From contig MNCI01028931.1 in assembly GCA_015680685.1 (NCBI GenBank), positions 31,474 through 95,473 on the forward strand: 64,000 nt of DNA, given 5' to 3'. Positions 1 to 11,277 of this stretch are shown piece after piece. The notes below the pieces were generated by a model. It was not told the origin of the DNA, did no database searches, and saw nothing but the letters and a program-made list of their open reading frames with translations. Both the position numbers and the translations under genes were made by a program. This DNA is from Gnetum montanum. Lineage: Eukaryota; Streptophyta; Gnetopsida; Gnetales; Gnetaceae. The stretch's first letter is position 1. Each line of letters starts with the position of its first letter.

Positions 1-449
1 TATTAAAAAGGGCTTCTAATGAAGGTATCTAGCTTTGGTTTGACCTCAAACTCATCTTGGTCTTGTTGGTAACCCTTTGAACTAAGCTTCTTATTTTACT
101 CATCAACATCTATAAGTTATATGATCATATGTGCATAAAAGTTAGTGAGGGGGATTTTGTTATATGGAGATGGAATGTATTATTTTCCATCCTGATGTAT
201 AATTTTGAATTGATGTTTAGCATCAAATTTAGAACATGGTATTAGGAGACTAGCTTGTATCTTGACATAGAAGAAGTTGTAGAATTCCTCATTGATGACC
301 ACAAAATTTAGGTTCTCATCCCTTTGTTGAAGTGATTGTCTTTCCTCTATGACCTTGGGGTCTTTTGAGTCATAGACACAAATTTCATCCTTGCTAGAGG
401 CCATGTATGTCAAGTTGGGTGGTAGCATGGTTGATTTGTGAAAAGGCAT
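1..449 (-). pseudogene. Tat-type gag, N-terminal fragment (element Tat-3)
   Basis: Start of a Ty3/Gypsy Gag polyprotein, which forms the virus-like particle. The frame reads leftwards and runs off the window. The likely start is the ATG at 404-402, giving a protein that begins MASSKDE, because the two other Tat-type gags in this window begin similarly (MTSS at 27275, MTSP at 52363). Shared segments with the 27275 copy include VYDSKD, RQSL, ASLLIP and DQDEFEV. Three stops interrupt codons past 180, so this is a decayed copy. The 5' leader, PBS and LTR of the same element follow to the right (471-2175). The family assignment rests on comparison inside the window, not on a search. Confidence 0.75.
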
Positions 450-470
450 GAATTGGTATAAAAAAAATAA

Positions 471-704
471 GTTGGGCCAACAAAGCTACACTGGGCTTTG
501 CAAAACTATGCTAGGCTTTGGAAAAATATGTAGGGTCAACAAAGACTATGCTGGGCTTTGGAAAAATACACTGGTCTAATGAAAACTACATTAGGCTTTG
601 CAAAACTATGCTAGGCCAACAAAAACTATGCTAGGCTTTGGAAAACCACACTATGACAATGAAAAAAATGCTAGGCTTTACAAAACTACGTTGGGTTTGC
701 TAGA
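471..704. repeat. Degenerate short tandem repeats in Tat-3 leader
   Basis: Units of about 20-40 bp built on AACTATGCTAGGCTTTGGAA and variants (ACTGGGCTTTG, CTAGGCCAAC) recur at least ten times. The array lies between the PBS (about 1050) and the gag start (404) of a minus-strand element, so it sits in the transcribed 5' leader. Similar words occur again inside the LTR near 1770-1840. Confidence 0.7.
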
Positions 705-1033
705 AAAATCCAATAGAAAATTTTATATAGTTGCAAGTGAATTTTTGTTAGAAAAAATATGCTAGGCTTTGGAAAACCCAAAGGTCAAATTTTAAGCAGT
801 AAATATTGTAGGTTACACAAGAAAGTATGTTGGCTTTTAAAAGTCCAGCAACTTTAGTGAAATTTATAAGAACACCTAAACTGATTGCAATAAATATGCT
901 AGGTATAAGTTGCAAGAGAATGGATGGATGCATTGATTTCTTGGAAAATTTCAATGTAAAGTTTAAAAGTTTTAACTTATAAACAATTTGCATAAAAAAG
1001 ATCAAAGAAGGATTGGATGAAGAACTTGGATGG
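705..1033. other. Rest of Tat-3 5' leader, non-coding
   Basis: AT-rich stretch between the leader repeats and the primer-binding site. I see no coding signal. Its right edge (GATGAAGAACTTGGATGGGG) matches in reverse complement the sequence just after the PBS at 26511, so both belong to the same element family. Confidence 0.5.
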
Positions 1034-1058
1034 GGATCCTCCTTTTAGTGCTAGAAAC
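1034..1058 (-). other. Primer-binding site, Tat-3
   Basis: On the minus strand the LTR end is followed by TTTCTAGCACTAAAAGGAGG. The same site is TTTTAGTACTAGAAGGAGG at 26508 and ATTTTCTAGCGCTAGAAGGAG next to the Tat-1 LTR at 52773. Three independent elements with this site directly after an LTR make it the priming site. I did not assign the tRNA. Confidence 0.75.
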
Positions 1059-2175
1059 TATAACACCTAAAAATTTGATGCTAGAAAATCAAAAATTCCA
1101 AGTGAAATAGTTTAACTTCAAATCCTAAGGGCCTCCAAGAAGAGAATCTAAAGCACCTTGGATGGTCTTACTAATCATCCAAGAACTTGGAATGTAGAAA
1201 AAAGGTAATGAATTGAATCTAAAAATGTAGATTTAGAAGCAAAGAAATTAAAAGTAAACTTGCACAAAATGAATGAACTGCAGTTTTTATTAAAAGTAAT
1301 AAAAATTATTATAGATACAAAGTTTAGATTAGTACAAGTTTAGAAAAATCTTGAATGTTAAAAGAGATGGAATGAAGATGTTTGAAGCTCGATGAAACTA
1401 ACAGAGTGTGTCTTACAATTAGCTTCTTGATCTAGATGCTCCAAAGTTATGCCCCCAAAACTCTTTTCTCTTTCTTTGGTACTTGATCTACCTTGGTGGT
1501 TATAAAAATGGTTGTTCAGTTGTTGGACATTTTGATGCTTTTCAATGCTCTGAAAGTATTTATGCTTAGCCAAATGTAGATTTTCCAAAAAGTCTTTTTC
1601 ATGCATTGAAACTTTGTTTAAATAATCTGTTGGGTGCTTAATTTGGTGCTGCAAAATTTATGTCATGATTACTAATAGATTGCTACAATTTGTAGGTGTG
1701 GTAGGCCATCAATTCTAGCATATTTTTTCATATATCGTAAATTTGATGCATGAAGGCCATCAAAAATATGTTAGCTTCACCAAAACTACACTAGCCTTGG
1801 AAAGATATGTTGGTTTTCATGAGAACTATGTTGGCCTTGCTATGAAAATCAAAGTCCAATAATTACTACTCTGGCTATAGGTGGTTCTAGCATATTAATT
1901 TCTTTGACCAACATAAAACCCATGAAAAACCCAAATTTGATGATTCCCACGGCATTTTTTAGCCTTTCCATGCCAAAATACATACCTGGCATAACTTTTT
2001 CCACTTTGGAAGTTAGGCAATAACAACTCATAAGGTATTTTTTAGCCTTAAAAAGTTAAAGTATGCAAGATTATAGCATGTGAACTAAAAAACTCACATT
2101 TTACAATAAAATTTTGCCTTAAGTTGAATGGTGAAGGCTATGAATTACAAATTGAATTTTCTTAGTGGTGTTTCA
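1059..2175 (-). repeat. Tat-3 5' LTR
   Basis: The right edge reads GGTGTTTCA, which on the minus strand is the LTR start TGAAACACC. The same start is used by Tat-1 (38406 and 54353), and nearly the same one by the LTR at 25421 (TGAAACATCATAAAGAAAA against TGAAACACCACTAAGAAAA here). The left edge abuts the PBS. Length is about 1.1 kb, matching the 1.09 kb LTR at 25421-26506. The partner LTR lies outside the window to the left. Confidence 0.75.
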
Positions 2176-2221
2176 ATAGTCACATTATGAATCTTCAAGT
2201 TTAACATGTATGTAGTAGTAG

Positions 2222-2638
2222 ATGGATGAACATGTACCAGAGGAGCTAGTAGATGATGATGATGAACCTAGTAACATCCAAGAAGGTGTGGATACACATA
2301 ACATCTACTAGTGGCTAATTCATGAAGAGAAAAATTACCATAAGTTCCTTATGCTCTATCCTCCTAAGCTTAATGAGTTATTGTAGTAGATTCGATTTTT
2401 TGACTATGCTACCATATCCTTTATCTAGTATTAGTACAAGATAAAAGACTTTTATTAACATGATATAGTAGATAGTACCATGAAATTTTTTTGTGGGAAT
2501 GCTATGCTCATTTCAACACAGATAGTCTCTAGGGTCATAGGATTTTTAAATAAGTCAGCTAAAAATTAGTGGCCATAGACCCATAAGATTAAGCCCAAGA
2601 TTAGGTTGAAAGTTTTACTTAAAGCCTTTAACATGTAA
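2222..2638 (+). pseudogene. Unrecognised decayed reading frame, 138 codons
   Basis: An ATG at 2222 opens a frame to a TAA at 2636 with no frameshift, interrupted by eight stops (seven TAG, one TAA). If those are read as Gln or Trp codons hit by C-to-T or G-to-A change, the frame gives a coherent protein: an acidic start (ELVDDDDEPSN), then YPPKLNELL, FFDYATISFI, IKDFY and FFCGNAM. This resembles the N-terminal style of plant transposon-associated proteins, but I cannot name the family. It starts 46 bp beyond the Tat-3 LTR edge, outside that element. Confidence 0.45.
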
Positions 2639-3584
2639 AGCTTATGTTTCTTTCTTGTTCTACTATTGATTCCTTAGCTACTAAAATACTAAAAATATTT
2701 ATTTAATTCTTATTTTCTTAAGTTGCAATGATTCATCCTTATCTAAGAAATTCATGAATGTATTGCATAGTGCTAAGCTATCGAAGATGTGACTAAGAAA
2801 ATTTTTATTAAATTTCATATGTAGTATTTCACCTATCCCTAAGAGGAATTGCGAAAAAAGAATTACACCTATACCTAAAAGGGATTGTAATGCATGTGAA
2901 TTAATGTTTGTTTCATTTTCTATAAATATAAAATCCATAAAAATTATTAAACATAAAATCATATATATTTGCTCTATCTTTCATCGTGGAAACATAGGTT
3001 TCATTTGTATTATATGTATGATGATATCTTTTATACTTCTTAAATATAATGATATACATGATTTTTCCTGATAATCCACTTAAAATTATCTTTGAAGCTT
3101 ATGACTAGATCTACATGTAGTATGTAATGCTTATAATTCGAAATCATGTAATTAATATCTTAATCATTGCATAAAATTCAAAGTCAAAATCTTCTCTGAA
3201 GCATTACAAAAATATCACTCATTGGATATGCAAAATTCACCTTATACATTTTAAAAAAATGCACATTATTTGTTATTTTCTTATTGTTATTATGTTGCAA
3301 ATATGAAGAGCAAGTTTTATAACAATTGATAATAATAACCACATACTCCTATTGTAAATGTGTTTTGTTGAAAATAAATAATAGGATATATGTATTATGA
3401 TATAAATATAAATAATAACTATGGAACATTATTAGATTTTACTGAATAATTAAAATTTTTATTATTTATAATGATACTAAAAATGATGATAAAATGATAT
3501 TCATAACTCATTGTTATATTAATAATAAAGTATGCTCATTGTTTACTAAAAAAGCCAAATATTGTTTATTATTAATTTTGGTAT
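2639..3584. other. AT-rich sequence without recognisable gene
   Basis: Very AT-rich, with many short A/T runs. The only open frame, on the minus strand around 2700-2960, is low-complexity and has no recognisable domain. It probably contains decayed Copia sequence upstream of the integrase tail found at 3585, but nothing can be aligned by eye. Confidence 0.4.
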
Positions 3585-5545
3585 AGAAGGAATTTTTGTT
3601 GGGTATGGTAAACATACCAAAAATATGTGGGAATTAGGATCATAAGAGTCAAAACCTAATAATATATAGAGATGTAATCTCTGTCAAGAAAAATTTGATC
3701 AATAGCATGTTAAGAAAGTAAAACTCAGAAGTAGAATCAAACAATGATAATAAAAAGATATGTAACCAGTAAGAGATTCCATTAAAATTGACCATTATGC
3801 GATAACCTATAGTTAGAAGGAGACTTAAAAGAGGTATAACAAGTCCAAAGAACCCATGAATATTAGTAAGAACTAAAAAGTCTAGAATATTAATAAAAGA
3901 GGGAAAAATGAAAATATAATATTTAAAGTGTAGGAGAAATACCACCAAAAAATATTAATCATTTTATAATGATGAAAAGTTAATGAACAAATTTTTATAA
4001 TGAAATTTTTATTTGTAAAAATATCCTAGATAAGGAAACAGTAAAATATGTGAAGGAGGCACTTCAAAATCTTACTAGAAGGATGTCATGGAGGCAAAAT
4101 TCAACATGATGATCAAATGAAAGATGTAGGAACTAATATCAAAACTAGTTAATAAGAATATTTTATGAAACAAATTGATGTTAATTACAAAATTGAAAGA
4201 CGATAAAAGGCTAGAAATGTATAAGTCAAACTAGTGATCAAATGTTTATTATAACAAGTTGGAGTTTACCAAAAGAGATGTTTGCACTTACAACATGAAT
4301 AAAAAGGTTTAAAATAATGATTGTAGTAGTAACCATGAATCATTGGACATTCTATTAAATTACTATGAAATTGGATTTTCCATAGTGAAGAATGAAAAAA
4401 GAAATTTATATGGAACAACCAGAAGGTTTCATACAATGAAGATATGATATGTAAATTAAAGAAAGCCTTATATGGATTAATTAAATATCTAAGGACATGA
4501 TATCAATGAATGGAAGCATTTTTGAGAAATCATAAGGTTCAAAAATCAATGAAAGATGAGAATCTATTCTATTAGAAGAATAATGAAGAATTGTAAAAAC
4601 TATTAGCATTCCATGTAGATGATATTATACTTATTGCAAGGAATTAACATACATTAAGTGATTTCAAATTAGCCTTAAAGTAGAATTTTGAAATTTTAGA
4701 CCTAGGACTAACATATTACTACCTAGTAATGAACATTGAACAAGATTAAGGAAAGATAATTATGACATAGAAGAAATATGAATAGAGTCACTAGAAGATT
4801 AAAATATGAAAAACTGAATAGTAGTTAAAATTCCAATGTATTTTGGATTTAAAATAAATTTTGAAGAATTAGAAATAGACCTATCACAATAAATATAACT
4901 ATATCAATTACTAATGTATTTAACTAAAACAAGAGCTAACATACAATATGTAGTTAATCTATTACCATTAAAAATGAAAAACCTAATGGAAGTACCTATG
5001 ATGATTGCAATAAACATTTTAAAATATCTTAAAGGTACTATACATATTAGTCTATAGTACTTGCATGATAGCAAGGTCTATATAACAACTAATTTCGATG
5101 TAGATTAAGTGGAAGATCTAATAACCTAATATTTAAAGATAAGCTTCATGATGCAACTAGGATTACTTATATTAAATTAGGGTAATATTAAGTAGAAGAG
5201 AGTGTAATATCCTAGATGAAAACTAAATAAATAGCCATGTAAGAAACATTTAAAGACTTCATGTATTTAACAAAATATTTAAAGAAATAAATATATAATT
5301 ATTGAAACCAATCACTTTATACTATAATAATAATACAACTATGAAGATTGCCAAAAATGCAATTTATCATGAAAAGATCTAAACATTTTAAAGTTGACAT
5401 GTATTTTTTCAATAAATATAGAAGAATAAGTTTAATACATTGAACTCTATCAACATCCAATCTTACAAGGTACTAGTTTAATATAACAATTACCAAAAAA
5501 TGATTTTCTAAGATTATAGGATTTCCTACCTTGAGGAAAATCCTC
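3585..5545 (+). pseudogene. Ty1/Copia pol remnant (integrase tail, RT, RNase H), Copia-1
   Basis: Decayed polyprotein with stops and frameshifts but a clear domain order. Near 3590-3700 is an integrase C-terminal stretch (FVGYG, then IIYRDVIS, the usual SRDV region). Around 4040-4110 comes EALQNL...W, the start of the RT domain. From 4400 on are MEQPEGF, CKLKKALYGL, FHVDDIIL (the YVDD catalytic motif, Y changed to H) and ILDLGLTYYYL. RNase H follows: NILKYLKGTIHI near 5010-5045, KNAIYHEK near 5360, LPKNDFLRL near 5490. Order and spacing are those of Copia pol. No gag or LTR could be recognised. It would have encoded the copying enzymes of the element and is clearly dead. Confidence 0.8.
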
Positions 5546-6090
5546 TAACAAAGAAGTAAGTAGGAGAATAAGCATAGAAAATAATAAGATAAATGATATC
5601 TTATTGTAGATAATGAAATACAATTGGTAGATTAACCTCCCAAATTCTATATTTTGTGTTAGTTGAATTATTGTGATAATCATTTTAACCTTATTTCAAC
5701 ATAAAGAAATTAGATACATGAGTTCCACAGTATCATTAACCTTTATGAAGAGATATATCTTTGATTAGTTTTAATTTTTTTAAATCATATTCAATCATTT
5801 TTATCATATATTTTTCTGATCTTCCTTTTAGTGGATTTCTTGGAATAGTAATGTAGGAACCTTTTATAATAGGCTCATTATTTAATCCTTTTTTTTTTCA
5901 TATTTTCAAATCATCTAAGATAACATTTATGTAGCTTATCTAAAATAGAAGAAACTCCAAGTATTTCTCTAATTTTTTTATTTTTTAGTTTATTTTTCCT
6001 TGTAATATTCAACATGCATAAAGGCACTTGCATAATTTCTACACTAGTATGTTTTTCATGCCTCTTATATATTGTATAAAATTCAACATC
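5546..6090. other. AT-rich flank, left of element B
   Basis: Sequence between the Copia-1 RNase H end and the element B LTR. It may hold the 3' part of Copia-1, but I could not define an LTR. The last five bases (ACATC) resemble the five bases after element B (ATATC at 12185-12189), consistent with a target-site duplication carrying one change. Confidence 0.45.
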
Positions 6091-6955
6091 TTATGAAGCA
6101 TGTTTTTGTATGCTCCAACATCAGGTACACAATGTCAGAGCCTCGACATTGGGTATTTAATGTCAGGGCCCAGGATGCGATGTCGAATATCTGATATTGA
6201 GGGATATACATCAACATATAAATATAGTGGTTGGGCACATGGTTTGTAGGTAGTTTTTCATAGTTTTATCAATAGAGTAGCCGAATTCTTGTAGTTTTAT
6301 TCTGTAATCTTAGAGAATAGTCAGTGAGTGCCCATAGACTGGATTTGAGTTAGTTGTACGAAGTCTTCTTCAACCTACAATGTACCTAGACATATTCCAT
6401 GAGTGGAGATAAGATTGAGATTGATTCTTATTCATTGTAGAACTTTAACTTAGATTAGATTTACTTTCCATGAAATTTACTTTTCATGTACTTAGTGAAT
6501 ATTTACATTTTCATGCATGTTAATTAATTAAGCACATAAGCACAATTGCTTAGAGCATGCATATGACTCTTGGTGATCCTAGCAATGCTTAATGTTTGGT
6601 AATCCAAAAGCATTATATGTCTTTAAGATGTGCATGGGAAGTGGGATTAGACACTTATGTTAGGGTAGTTGATTATTAATTAGTAATTAAATTAGTTGAA
6701 TTGATTATAAATTGATTTTCAACCTATTGTTAATTATGTCACAATAAAATATAAAATAATAAAAATCATATACCTTACCTTGGACTAAACCATACATGAT
6801 AAAGCTACCACTAGTCTAATTGGGAAGACAATGAACTATGATCAAGGCATAGTGATCTAATGCTAAAACTAGTTCCATCCATAGAATTTGACTAGATCAT
6901 GCGTGAATGCTTGTGATTCGTATGGTTGGGAGTAGGGGTACCTCATTGCTCATCA
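6091..6955 (+). repeat. Element B 5' LTR
   Basis: Starts TTATGAAGCATG (3' copy: TGATGAAGCATG) and ends GCTCATCA directly before the PBS. It aligns along its length with 11278-12184. A TATA-like TATAAATA lies at 6217-6224, and the downstream R/U5 part carries words shared with the LTR of element A (CATGAGTGGA, TTACTTT). The first G of the terminal TG has mutated to T. Confidence 0.88.
6217..6224 (+). promoter_or_regulatory. TATA box, element B LTR promoter
   Basis: TATAAATA within CATATAAATATAG, about 125 bp into the LTR. The 3' LTR has CTATAAATATAG at the matching place (11403), so the position is conserved between the two copies. Confidence 0.6.
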
Positions 6956-6974
6956 TTAGCGTTGTTGCCAAGGA
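6956..6974 (+). other. Primer-binding site, tRNA-Asp type
   Basis: TTAGCGTTGTTGCCAAGGA directly after the LTR end. It is a mutated form of TTGGCGTCGTTGCCGGGGA at 14515. TGGCGCCGTTGCCGGGGA is the complement of the 3' end of plant tRNA-Asp, the primer used by Athila-branch elements. The differences are mainly transitions. Confidence 0.75.
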
Positions 6975-7087
6975 TGGTGCTAGTTATCTAGATTAGTTAT
7001 ATTATACATAATTGCTATAAAGGAATTAACGATCTAGCTTTTAGAAAATATTAATATTTTAGGTCACATACGTTATCAAACAAAATC

Positions 7088-9558
7088 ATGTCTTATTCAC
7101 ATAGGACCCATAATGCATCTTATGATGAGAGAAGTCATAAGAGAAATGATAGGATATATATTGAAGAAAATTGGAGTGAACAACCTTAAACAGGGATTTC
7201 CTATGCTCATTTAAACCTTTACTACATCAAAGACTATGTTCAACTAGTGCAGACAATCCTAGAGGAGATGGAATAAGTCTTAGATCAAGAAGGGCTTTAA
7301 GGCCTAGGACCTCCTCTAAACATAGATAAGATAAATCAAGGGACCATGGGAAGAACTATAGGAGCCATGGTGATTATTCCATTTTTTCATCTTCCTCTCT
7401 GTCTTTAATGTCTAGTTATGATGAAGATGAATGTGGATATAGAGATAGAGCTTCACTATGGGGTCAAGAAAAAGATAGAAATCAAACCCAAGGAAAAAAT
7501 CAAAGACATCACCATGAGCATAGACAAGATAGTCACAATCAAATGAATAGAAATAGAAATTTTGATCACAACATGTTTGATGATGATGAACTCTTGTTGG
7601 CCACTAAGAGCTTGATGTAGATCATGGAGGCGATTAAGATACCTCATAGGCATTGTAGGAACAATCGCTTACCTAGGCTTGATATAAACAATATTCCTAA
7701 ATTTGTGAGAGGCTATGATTTGGATCCACAACATCATCTAAAAGCCTTCCATGATGCCTATGGCCTATACAACATTGAAAGTAGGTGATAGCTTAAGCTC
7801 TTTGCTAGGACATTAATCGATAGAGTTGAAGTCTGGTTTAATCGTTGAAACCAAATTCAATCCGATGGTGGTCCACAATGCTAGAAGTTTCAATGAAAAA
7901 TAAAAAACCTATGAGAGAGTGTCCAAACTAAGAAAACAAATCCAGAAGTGGAAGCAAGAAAATCATGAACCCTTGGATGTAACCCTAGAAAGATACTATT
8001 CACTACTACATAGATGCCCAGGCCATGGTTTCTTTGAGGAAAGGCAACTATTCTACATCATTGATGGGCTTCATAATGAAATAAGGAAGATCCTTGGGAT
8101 GGATGCTCTAGGTCAATTATACGAGCTACAAACCCATTAGATCTAAGAGCTACTTAGGCATGTGGCAAAAGAATAAGGAGAGCTATGCAAATGGTAGAAT
8201 GTAGAGGAAAAAAACTGGGACCAAACTCTTCAACAGAAAAGGGTCCATATCTATGATGAGGAAAATGAGGTATCTCTTAATGAGATAATTATATAACCAA
8301 TATTATTAATACAAAACATTATCAATGAGCTTGAAGCAATGCTAGGTGAGAGGTTAGAAGGGATGAATGAGAAAATAAAAACTTGTGTAGAAACCATAGA
8401 GGAGAGAGTGACACAAAGCAAATCAAGTGATCACAAGAAAAGGAGGAAAAAGAACCAAGAAATACTCAGGAAAACTTATCAGCAAACAAGAAACATGCCT
8501 GAAGAAAGTGAGGCTATAGACTCAACCATAAACAAAGATAATGGATGTGACATTTGCATATATGACCATTTTAAGGGCCATTGCCTAATCGTTTTGCATC
8601 TACATAAGATCTAGGTAGGGGAATTAAATCTAAAGTTTGTACAAAAGTACATGCCTAGGAGATTTCCTCTTTTGCATAGTAATTTTAGATAACCCCAAAA
8701 CTAACTGTACTATCCTGGGGAGACTTATTACTAGCCTCAACACTAGCATCAACCATAGTGGCAACAACCATAGTCATAGGGGAGACCACCACCAAACTAG
8801 CCCTCTCCTTCCTACTAGTTGAATCCACATGGATATTATGTTCAACATCCTATTTCATCAACCATTTTTACTTCCTCTACTTCAAATCACTACTACCACT
8901 CTCTAAAATATTATTATCCTGCAAGATCTTATACGGGATCACCACCTCACACCTCTCACCCTACATCATATCCTTAATATTCTCATACTCACCTTCACCA
9001 TATGTTACCTCCAACAACATAGGAAGGTTCAGCATCACAACATCATTGAGAGAATGCCACTTGTGCTACAAACATACATGCAAATGATGATGCTAGTAGA
9101 TCTCAACCAAAGTCTTGGAAAGATTCCTTCTATAGGAAAGGTCGTAAGCCAAAGGAAAACACTCATGGACCTACTACATCACCTGAACTAGCATAAGGCT
9201 AATTTGATGCAACAACCTTCCTTGTAAAAATGATGTCTCCTAATCATACGCAAAAGCCAATAACCATCACCATTTCAACACAAGACATAAATGATAAACC
9301 TATCCTTGTGGAGAGATAGAAGAATCCATTCATCATTGATAATGATAAAGGATGCAATTGTCGGTTGGAAGTTCAAAATATTAACACAACCCCTAAACCA
9401 ACCCACCATAAAGTTTAGGAGCAAGTGTGTGAGCAAAAGCTAGTCTACATAGTAGCCACTAAACCAGAAAATACCTTGTGGCTTGAAAATGAGAATATAA
9501 AACTATCTCAAAGATGCATGGAAGCAATTGATGTGTTTATTAGTTTTGGAATTTTTTG
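7088..9558 (+). pseudogene. Athila-like gag, frameshifted (element B)
   Basis: Gag polyprotein of element B. The ATG at 7088 (MSYSHRT) starts one frame. After at least one shift comes the acidic and His-rich middle (DEDECGYRD, HHHEHRQ, 7408-7620), then the gag core NNIPKFVRGYD...DPQHHLKAFHDA (7690-7760). After another shift a single frame runs from about 7919 to the TGA at 9556: LRKQIQKWKQ, YYSLLHRCPGHGF, LHNEIRK, and a zinc-knuckle-like CDICIYDHFKGHC near 8548-8586. All match the element 1 gag. A protease DSG motif is missing, but a C-terminal YIVATKPE resembles the end of the element 1 polyprotein, so the protease has been deleted or destroyed. Confidence 0.75.
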
Positions 9559-11267
9559 ATTCTTCATATGTTTTCCATTTCTGAATATTTTTCTCTTTTC
9601 TTGAGTGATTTTCTTTATGTTTTATGAATGTATTTTATGTTTTTTATTAATAAAATTGCCAAGTCATGATGTAGAAGTTAATGTTATGTGTTGGGTTTTT
9701 TATGCTATGCTATCAAGATGATTGAGTAAGTAATTGTGTAAAGCAGTGAGACCACCTTATCCATCCTTGTAGTTCTTTGAATAAAAGGTATTTTTCATGG
9801 AAATAATTTGGTTCTTATTTAATGAAACTAAAATTAATTAATGATCATTGTACCTTGAAGAAAGAGGGAATGACCAAGTGGGAATAGCAAAGGGTGTGAC
9901 CTCAAGGGGACTTGTTGGGTTCTCTTCTTGACATCATTCATGTGGTTTATGATTCATCTTGGAATGTATCATCACTCCCCTATTGACCAATAAAAAGGAA
10001 GCTCTATCTTTGCATGGTGTGGTTGTCATCCAAGAAAAGAAAAACAAAACAAAATAAAAAACACAAAAAAAGAGGAAACACACAAAAGAAAAAAAAAACA
10101 ATGATTGGAATTCAAAGCATACCCCTTAGACATAGTAATAGGCTACAAGCACTAGTTATGGGGTAAAAAAACATGTTACCCATGCCTGAAGGCACCCCTC
10201 TAAGGCCCTTCCTTCCTTCTTCTCTTTTCTTCTCTTTTTGTAGTGATGATTGTTCTTTGAGGTGGTTGTGGACTCATGGTGGTTTGCAGGATGGAACACA
10301 TCAATGCGAGGTCACTGTTCATGGTATGGACTTGGTTTGAACTTGGATGGATAGGTATGTTGATCATTTTAATCATACTTATCACAAGAACCCATTGTGG
10401 ACATGGTCAAGTACCTTACATCCCAATCTTTGCAATCCCTTCTTACTCCATTATTCACCTCAATGCTGCATGCAATTATGAGCCTTTTGGTTTTGTGTAG
10501 TATCGTGCAACATCCTAACCATGATAGTTATGTGTTGTTTGGAGTAACGACATGGTCTCCCTTAAACTTCTTGGATGCCCAAAGACATTTATAAAAGTGG
10601 TTATGCAAGGGCATTATGGAAGGACCCTACTTTGGGAAGGACCCACTTGCATAACTTTTGTTGATCATGGTTTTGAACTAACCTTCACATCTTCCAAAAC
10701 ATCATTGATGGTTTCTATGAATTTATGCCTAATGTTGAGACTACTTCTCATTTGTTTCATTAATTTTTCCTACTCTTCTATTTCCATATCCATTAATATT
10801 TCTTGGCCATCTTTTGAATTAGACCTTTGTCTTTAGTTATTTAAAAACATATGTGCTTCTGGAGTTAAGCTTATTGGTCATGGTAGCCAGGGATGCCTAC
10901 TTTAAAATTTTTGCAACATCATATTTTTTAACATCATGGTAACTAATAATATTTTATCAAAATAATGTGAACAACTTGATGATTTTAGTTTCCTCATAGC
11001 CTTGGGAATAGTATGCTGTAATCACCTTGTGCTTAAAAGGAAAGTAAGGGCTCCAAAAATGGATAATAATTAAGGATAATTTACCATAACTAATGTTGAT
11101 CCTTTGGTAACTATAGGTGATGCTAAAAGAAACAACTANAATTATAATGTGGCACTCAAATTTAGTTAGTAGCTTGCATATTAGTTAATAATCCCATACA
11201 TTCCCGATATTTTGTAAGAAACTTATTCCTCATTTTGTTTAACTTAAGGATGAGTTTTTATTTAGTC
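9559..11267 (+). other. Element B 3' non-coding region
   Basis: No coding signal. It matches the 3' non-coding DNA of elements 1 and 4, for example ATTCAAAGCATACCCCTTAG near 10110 against ATTCAAAGCACACCCCTTAG near 18191. A degenerate copy of the internal AGTCATGGGGG motif (GGTCATGGTAGC) is near 10878. The small frame found near the 3' end of elements 1 and 4 is not present. An N sits at 11139. Confidence 0.6.
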
Positions 11268-11277
11268 ATGGGGGGTA
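11266..11277 (+). other. Polypurine tract, element B
   Basis: TCATGGGGGGTA directly before the 3' LTR. The same AGTCATGGGGG word precedes the 3' LTR of element 1 (19462) and, on the minus strand, element 4 (55863-55872, CCCCCACG). This is the expected site of plus-strand DNA priming. Confidence 0.75.

Noticed and set aside
7408-7620. Stand-alone small gene encoding a His/Asp-rich protein
   Set aside because: It is the middle of the element B gag, in register with the same His/Arg-rich part of elements 1 and 4.
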